DNA from: Actinotalea caeni
GTDB lineage: Bacteria > Actinomycetota > Actinomycetes > Actinomycetales > Beutenbergiaceae
Assembly (NCBI RefSeq): GCF_009733795.1
Contig: NZ_WNXX01000001.1
Coordinates: 334,145-398,144, forward strand
Length of the DNA: 64,000 nt
Direction of reading: 5' to 3'
Position numbers and translations under genes: made by a program. Of this stretch, positions 59,390-64,000 are shown one piece after another. Numbering within the stretch: the first letter of the stretch is position 1; each line of letters begins with the position of its first letter. The notes below the pieces were generated by a model. That model was not told the origin of the DNA. It worked only from the letters and a program-made list of their open reading frames with translations, and searched no databases.

Positions 59390-59437
59390 TCGAACGGATG
59401 TTTGTCCTGCAGGTGCCCTGCTCGTACGCTTGTTCTC
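59390..59437 (+). promoter_or_regulatory. lexA promoter with two LexA boxes
   Basis: -35 TTGTCC (59402-59407), 17-base spacer, -10 TACGCT (59425-59430). Box 1 TCGAACGGATGTTTGT (59390-59405, 10/12) overlaps the -35; box 2 TCGTACGCTTGTTCTC (59422-59437, 9/12) covers the -10. Confidence 0.7.
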
Positions 59438-59558
59438 ACGAGGTCCACACCACCACGCACCACCGACATCCGCCCCGACGGGCCTCGGGACGCGGTCGAC
59501 CCGGCACCCGGGATCGGCGAGATGTCGCGGAGAAGCCGGCGCGAGACAGGAGCCATCG

Positions 59559-60251
59559 ATGACCCCCACCGACCCGGACGTGCGGACCGGCTCACGACTG
59601 ACCGAGCGTCAGCAGCGGATCATGGAGGCCATCCGCAGCAGTCTCGCCTCGCGCGGCTACCCGCCCACGATGCGCGAGATCGGTGACGCGGTCGGGCTCG
59701 CCAGCCCGTCGTCGGTGAAGTACCAGCTCCAGGTGCTCGAGGAGAAGGGCTACCTGCGCCGCGACCCGATCTCGACCCGTGCGATCGAGATCGTCGCTCC
59801 CGACGACGACGTGGCCGTCGCCGCCGAGGGCGCGGGCCGGCACCTGACCCTGCACGACGGCGACACCACCGCGGCCGCGCCGTCCTACGTGCCGGTCGTC
59901 GGTCGCATCGCCGCCGGTGGCCCGATGCTCGCCGAGCAGGCGGTCGAGGACGTCTTCCCGCTCCCCCGTCAGCTGGTCGGTGAGGGCGAGCTCTTCCTGC
60001 TCAAGGTCGTCGGCGACTCCATGATCGAGGCGGCGATCTGCGACGGCGACTACGTCGTCATCCGGCGCCAGCAGGTCGCCGAGAACGGCGAGATCGTCGC
60101 CGCGATGATCGACGGCGAGGCCACCGTGAAGACGCTCAAGCGCGACAACGGCAAGGTCTGGCTGCTGCCCGCCAACCCGGCCTACTCCCCCATCGACGGG
60201 ACCGACGGCGAGATCCTCGGCCGCGTCGTCAGCGTGCTCCGCGCCCTCTGA
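59559..60251 (+). CDS. lexA: SOS repressor LexA
   Basis: A 230-residue autocleaving repressor. The winged HTH is [20 protein letters not shown] to [20 protein letters not shown]; the S24-type domain has the Ala119-Gly120 cleavage bond ([10 protein letters not shown]) and catalytic Ser154 (VGDSMIEA) and Lys191 (TVKTLKR). AGGAG eight bases upstream supports the ATG at 59559. Two LexA boxes at its promoter indicate autoregulation. Confidence 0.98.
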   Translation: MTPTDPDVRTGSRLTERQQRIMEAIRSSLASRGYPPTMREIGDAVGLASPSSVKYQLQVLEEKGYLRRDPISTRAIEIVAPDDDVAVAAEGAGRHLTLHDGDTTAAAPSYVPVVGRIAAGGPMLAEQAVEDVFPLPRQLVGEGELFLLKVVGDSMIEAAICDGDYVVIRRQQVAENGEIVAAMIDGEATVKTLKRDNGKVWLLPANPAYSPIDGTDGEILGRVVSVLRAL

Positions 60252-60281
60252 GGCACCCGCGCCGCGCCCGGTCCTGCGTGC

Positions 60282-62339
60282 TCAGGTCGGCTGCTCGTCG
60301 CGCAGCCGACGCAGCGCGGCCCGCACGACGGCGGGGTCGGTCGTCGGCCACAGCGGCGGCAGCGACCGGGTGAGGAAGCTGCCGTAGCGCGCCTTGGCGA
60401 CCCGTGGGTCGAGGATCGCGACCACGCCGCGGTCCTGCACGCGCCGGATCAGGCGCCCGGCGCCCTGCGCGAGCAGCAGCGCCGCGTGGGTGGCCGAGAC
60501 CGCCATGAAGCCGTTGCCGCCGCGCTGCGCGACGACCTCCGCGCGCGCGGACATCACGGGGTCGTCGGGTCGCGGGAACGGGATGCGGTCGATGAGCACG
60601 AGCTGGCACGCGTCGCCGGGGACGTCGACGCCCTGCCACAGCGACAGCGTCCCGAACAGGCAGGCGGCGGGATCGGCGGTGAACTCGCGGACGAGCGAGG
60701 CGATCGAGTCCTCGCCCTGCACGAGCACCGGCACGTCGAGCCGCTCGCGCATCGCCTCTGCGGCTGCGGTGGCGCCACGGCGCGAGGAGAACAGGCCGAG
60801 CGTGCGCCCGCCCGCGGCCTCGATCAGCTCGGCGATCTCGTCGAGCACCCGCGGGTCGGTGCCGTCGCGGCCGGGCGGCGGCAGGTGCCGCGCGACGTAG
60901 AGGATCCCCTGCTTGCCGTAGTCGAACGGCGACGGCACCTCGCTCGCGCGGTAGTCGCCGCCACCCAGCCCGACCGCCGCGGCGGTCGCGTCGAAGGTGC
61001 CGCCGAGGGTGAGCGTGGCGGAGGTGAGGACCGCGCCGCGGTCCGCCAGCAGCGCGTTCGCGATCGGGCCGGCGACGTCGAGCGGCGCGACGTTGATGCG
61101 CGTCGGCTCGCCGGGGCCGCTGCCGCGGCTGCACCAGACGACGTCCTGGCGGTTCTTCAGCCGGTTGGACAGCAGCCGGTCGGCGATCTCGAACAGCACG
61201 AGCGCCGCCGAGCGGGTCTGCACGAGCGCACCGCCGGCGTCGCCCTGCGACGCGCCCGCCTTGACGCTGTCCTGCTTGATCGCGGAGACGACCTGGCGCG
61301 CCGCGTCGCCGACCGCGCGGACGGCGCCCTCCACCTCGGGCGGCAGCGCGTCGGCCCACCGCCCCTCCGGCGTCTCGGTCAGCACCGTGCGCAGCACCGA
61401 GCCGGCGTCCTCGAGCGCCTGCGCGGCGTCGGCGGCGTGCCGCCGGGCGAGCCGGGCGACGCGCTCGACGGCGGGCGCCGTCAGGTCGACCGAGGCCTGT
61501 GCCGTCACCCGCGCGGGCAGCTCGTGCGCCTCGTCGACGACGAGCACGTCGAACTCGGGCAGCGCTCCCGGCGACCCGGAGGCGGCGATGCCGAGCATCG
61601 CGTGGTTGGTGACGACGACGTCGGCCGCCCGGGCCGCCTGCCGCGCCGCCTCGGGGAAGCACTCGCTGCGCAGCGGGCACGTGGGGCCGAGGCACTCCAT
61701 CGCGGTCACGGAGACCTGGCGCCACGCGCGGTCGCTGACGCCGGGCACCATGTCGTCGCGGTCCCCGGTGGCGGTCTCCTCGGCCCATGCGCGCACCCGC
61801 ACGACCTGGGCGCCGAGCGAGTCCTCGCGGCCGGCGCCGGCGGGGTGCTCCTCCGCCGCCGACGGCGCCGCAGCCGCGACGTCGAACAGGGCGGCGTCCT
61901 CCTCGGCCGGGTAGCCGCCGGCGATCTTGTGCTTGCAGACGTAGTTGTGCCAGCCCTTGAGCAGGGCGACCGAGGGCTCGCGGGGCAGCCGGTCGGCGAC
62001 GACGTCGGCGACCAGCGGCAGGTCGTGCCCGATCACCTGCCGCTGCAGCGCGAGCGTCGCGGTCGAGACGACGGCGCGCTCGCCGCTGCGCACGGTGTGC
62101 AGCAGCGTCGGCACGAGGTAGGCGAGCGACTTGCCGGTACCGGTGCCGGCCTGCACCATCAGCCGCTCGCCGTGCTGCAGCGCGCTCGCGACCGCGCGCG
62201 CCATCTCGTGCTGCCCGTCGCGTCGGGCGCCGCCCATCCGGGCGACGACGGCGTCGAGCACCTCGTCGACGTCCTCGAGCTCGCCGAGCGGCAGGACGTC
62301 GTCGGGCTGGGCGACCTCGGGCGACGGCACGTCCGACAT
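60282..62339 (-). CDS. DinG/XPD-type ATP-dependent helicase
   Basis: A 685-residue 5'-3' iron-sulfur helicase: Walker A VQAGTGTGKSLAYLVP (about 63), four cysteines as expected for a 4Fe-4S cluster (NYVCKHK, then ECLGPTCPLRSECF), DEAH in VVDEAHELPARV (about 268), and C-terminal SLWQGVDVPGDACQLVLID and QGAGRLIRR. The ATG at 62339 is used; a GTG at 62372 would add 11 residues. It is convergent with lexA and follows hflX. Confidence 0.92.
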   Translation of the reverse strand: MSDVPSPEVAQPDDVLPLGELEDVDEVLDAVVARMGGARRDGQHEMARAVASALQHGERLMVQAGTGTGKSLAYLVPTLLHTVRSGERAVVSTATLALQRQVIGHDLPLVADVVADRLPREPSVALLKGWHNYVCKHKIAGGYPAEEDAALFDVAAAAPSAAEEHPAGAGREDSLGAQVVRVRAWAEETATGDRDDMVPGVSDRAWRQVSVTAMECLGPTCPLRSECFPEAARQAARAADVVVTNHAMLGIAASGSPGALPEFDVLVVDEAHELPARVTAQASVDLTAPAVERVARLARRHAADAAQALEDAGSVLRTVLTETPEGRWADALPPEVEGAVRAVGDAARQVVSAIKQDSVKAGASQGDAGGALVQTRSAALVLFEIADRLLSNRLKNRQDVVWCSRGSGPGEPTRINVAPLDVAGPIANALLADRGAVLTSATLTLGGTFDATAAAVGLGGGDYRASEVPSPFDYGKQGILYVARHLPPPGRDGTDPRVLDEIAELIEAAGGRTLGLFSSRRGATAAAEAMRERLDVPVLVQGEDSIASLVREFTADPAACLFGTLSLWQGVDVPGDACQLVLIDRIPFPRPDDPVMSARAEVVAQRGGNGFMAVSATHAALLLAQGAGRLIRRVQDRGVVAILDPRVAKARYGSFLTRSLPPLWPTTDPAVVRAALRRLRDEQPT

Positions 62340-62409
62340 CGTCGCACCGTCGACGGCGGCCGCGGTCAGCACGCGCCGGTCCGACCGCCACCCGGCGCCG
62401 GAGCGTTGC

Positions 62410-63957
62410 TCAGAGGGCGACGGCGCGGTCCAGCTCGGCCGCGAGCGCGCCGTCCACCCGCGCGTGCAGCCGGGTGCCGTCGGCGGTGTGCTCCTCGCTG
62501 AGGACCTCGCCCGAGACGTGAACGCGGTGCACGAGGTCGCCCCGCTGGTAGGGCACGACGACGTCGACCTCGACGGCGGGCCGCGGCAGCAGCTCGGCGA
62601 GGCGCTCCTGCAGCTCCTCGACGCCGGCGCCGGTCTTCGCCGAGACGGCGACGGCGTCCGGCTCCCGGGTGCGCAGTCGCGCGATCGTCTCCGGCTCGGC
62701 GAGGTCGGCCTTGTTGAGCACGACGAGCTCGGGCAGCCGCGAGACGCCCTCGATGTCGCGCAGCGTGTCGCGGACCGCGGTCAGCTGGCCCTCGGGGTCG
62801 GGGTGCGAGGCGTCCACGACGTGCAGCACGACGTCGGCACCCGCCACCTCCTCGAGCGTGGACCGGAAGGCCTCGACGAGCTGGGTGGGCAGGCTGCGCA
62901 CGAACCCGACCGTGTCGGCGATCGTGTAGACGCGGCCGTCCGGGGTGGCGCTGCGCCGCACGGTCGGGTCCAGCGTGGCGAAGAGCGCGTTCTGGACGAG
63001 CACGCCGGCGCCCGTGAGCCGGTTGAGCAGCGAGGACTTGCCCGCGTTGGTGTACCCGACGATCGCGACCGATGGCACGTGCCCGGCGCGGCGGGCGTGG
63101 CGCTGCGCCTCGCGCGCGGGCGCCATGTCCTTGATCTGGCGCCGCAGCCGTGCCATCCGGGTGCGGATGCGCCGTCGGTCGAGCTCGATCTTCGTCTCAC
63201 CGGGTCCGCGCGAGCCCATGCCCGCACCGCCGGCGGCGACCCGGCCACCGGCCTGCCGGGACATCGACTCGCCCCATCCGCGCAGGCGCGGCAGCAGGTA
63301 CTCCAGCTGCGCGAGCTCGACCTGCGCCTTGCCCTCGCGGGACTTGGCGTGCTGGGCGAAGATGTCGAGGATCAGCGCCGTCCGGTCGATGACCTTGACC
63401 TTGACGACATCCTCGAGGCCGCGCCGCTGGGACGGCGAGAGCTCGGTGTCGACGATGACGGTGTCGGCACCGGTGGCGCGCACCAGGTCGGCGAGCTCGG
63501 CAGCCTTGCCCGACCCCAGGTACGTGCCCGGGTCGGGCTGGCCACGACGCTGCAGGACGCCGTCGAGCACCTGCGAGCCCGCGGTCTCGGCGAGCGCTGC
63601 GAGCTCGCGGAGCGAGATCTCGGCGGCCTCGGCGCGGGCGGGGCCGCTGCCGCTGTAGAGGCCGACGAGCACGACCTTCTCCAGCCGCAGCTGCCGGTAC
63701 TCGACCTCGGAGACGTCGCTGAGCTCGGTGGACAGGCCCTGCACGCGCTGCAGCGCGCTGCGCTCCTCGACCTCGAGCTGGTCGCCGTCGTAGTCGGTCC
63801 AGCCTGCCGTGGCGTCGTCCTGCAGCGCGGTGCCGGCTCGTGCGAGCACGCGGGCGACGACGTCCTTGGCCCGCCTGTCGATCTCGGATGCGTCAGGCCG
63901 ACCCGTCGCCACGTCCGCCTCGGCGCCACTGCTTCCGGCGGGTGTCGGGTCAGCCAT
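62410..63957 (-). CDS. hflX: GTPase HflX
   Basis: A ribosome-associated GTPase that rescues or splits stalled ribosomes. The 515-residue protein has the N-terminal HflX domain (GKAAELADLVRATGAD, LTPSQ-like ELSPSQRRGLED), the helical RGPGETKIELDRRRIR linker, and the G domain with G1 VGYTNAGKSSLLNRL (about 298), G3 DTVGFV and G4 NKAD. GAGGAG precedes the ATG at 63957. Confidence 0.97.
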   Translation of the reverse strand: MADPTPAGSSGAEADVATGRPDASEIDRRAKDVVARVLARAGTALQDDATAGWTDYDGDQLEVEERSALQRVQGLSTELSDVSEVEYRQLRLEKVVLVGLYSGSGPARAEAAEISLRELAALAETAGSQVLDGVLQRRGQPDPGTYLGSGKAAELADLVRATGADTVIVDTELSPSQRRGLEDVVKVKVIDRTALILDIFAQHAKSREGKAQVELAQLEYLLPRLRGWGESMSRQAGGRVAAGGAGMGSRGPGETKIELDRRRIRTRMARLRRQIKDMAPAREAQRHARRAGHVPSVAIVGYTNAGKSSLLNRLTGAGVLVQNALFATLDPTVRRSATPDGRVYTIADTVGFVRSLPTQLVEAFRSTLEEVAGADVVLHVVDASHPDPEGQLTAVRDTLRDIEGVSRLPELVVLNKADLAEPETIARLRTREPDAVAVSAKTGAGVEELQERLAELLPRPAVEVDVVVPYQRGDLVHRVHVSGEVLSEEHTADGTRLHARVDGALAAELDRAVAL

Positions 63958-63979
63958 GGATCTCCTCGGGGGTGGGTGG

Positions 63980-63999
63980 GCACCGAGAGGTCTCGGTGC
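63980..63999. repeat. Perfect inverted repeat upstream of hflX
   Basis: GCACCGAGA and TCTCGGTGC are separated by two bases. It is cut close to the window edge; it could be the terminator of the next gene or an operator. Confidence 0.5.
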
Positions 64000-64000
64000 G

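Noticed and set aside
59422..59437. Second lexA box as an independent strong site
   Set aside because: Only 9 of 12 positions match; kept solely as the weaker partner of box 1 because it covers the -10.

Overview
The window is chromosomal DNA from a very high-GC actinobacterium. It carries a complete actinobacterial division and cell wall (dcw) cluster, an SOS locus of the lexA / LysM protein / nrdR type, a DUF222-HNH (13E12-type) gene, an SAV_6107-HEPN gene beside dinB, and F420/PPOX and PAC2 genes. The set and order fit Micrococcales best, perhaps near Cellulomonas; that placement is inference. No rRNA or tRNA gene, insertion sequence, prophage or CRISPR array was seen.

Layout. 0-3.7 kb (minus): a short operon of an F420-type PPOX protein, an MFS exporter, hisC, hisB and the start of one more gene. 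3.8-16.7 kb: a mixed accessory stretch with recQ, an SOS-boxed HNH nuclease gene, a 7-bp repeat array, a thioredoxin-domain protein, a HAD phosphatase, a small membrane protein, a MmcQ/methyltransferase pair, an ABC-F protein, and a second RecQ fused to a phosphoribosyltransferase-like domain. 16.7-24.3 kb: pspC, hisD (about 15 kb from hisCB), dnaE, an aminotransferase and a GNAT protein. 24.3-42.8 kb (all minus): the dcw cluster and its tail, read as mraZ, rsmH, ftsL, ftsI, a short murE-like gene, murF, mraY, murD, ftsW, murG, murC, ftsQ, ftsZ, sepF, yggT, divIVA, lspA, rluD. Most junctions overlap by 1-8 bases.

43.1-47.4 kb (plus): a moxR / DUF58 / transglutaminase operon divergent from mraZ. 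47.4-50.5 kb: a DNA-damage operon (HEPN, dinB, DUF3040) beside a spermidine-synthase-like gene. 50.7-57.9 kb: cold shock protein, PAC2 protein, HelD-type ATPase, serA, DUF5302, and a kinase / DUF3307-like / SatD operon. 58-64 kb: nrdR, the LysM division inhibitor, lexA, a DinG-type helicase and hflX.

Two regulatory themes stand out. LexA-type boxes sit on recognisable promoter elements at four places (HNH gene, HEPN-dinB, LysM gene, lexA), so the window holds much of a small SOS regulon. In addition, at least eight genes show a TANNNT hexamer exactly six bases before the start codon, the expected geometry of leaderless transcripts; this also helps to fix their starts. The most unusual single gene is the murE-position ligase, which lacks the UDP-binding N-terminal domain and has altered specificity motifs.
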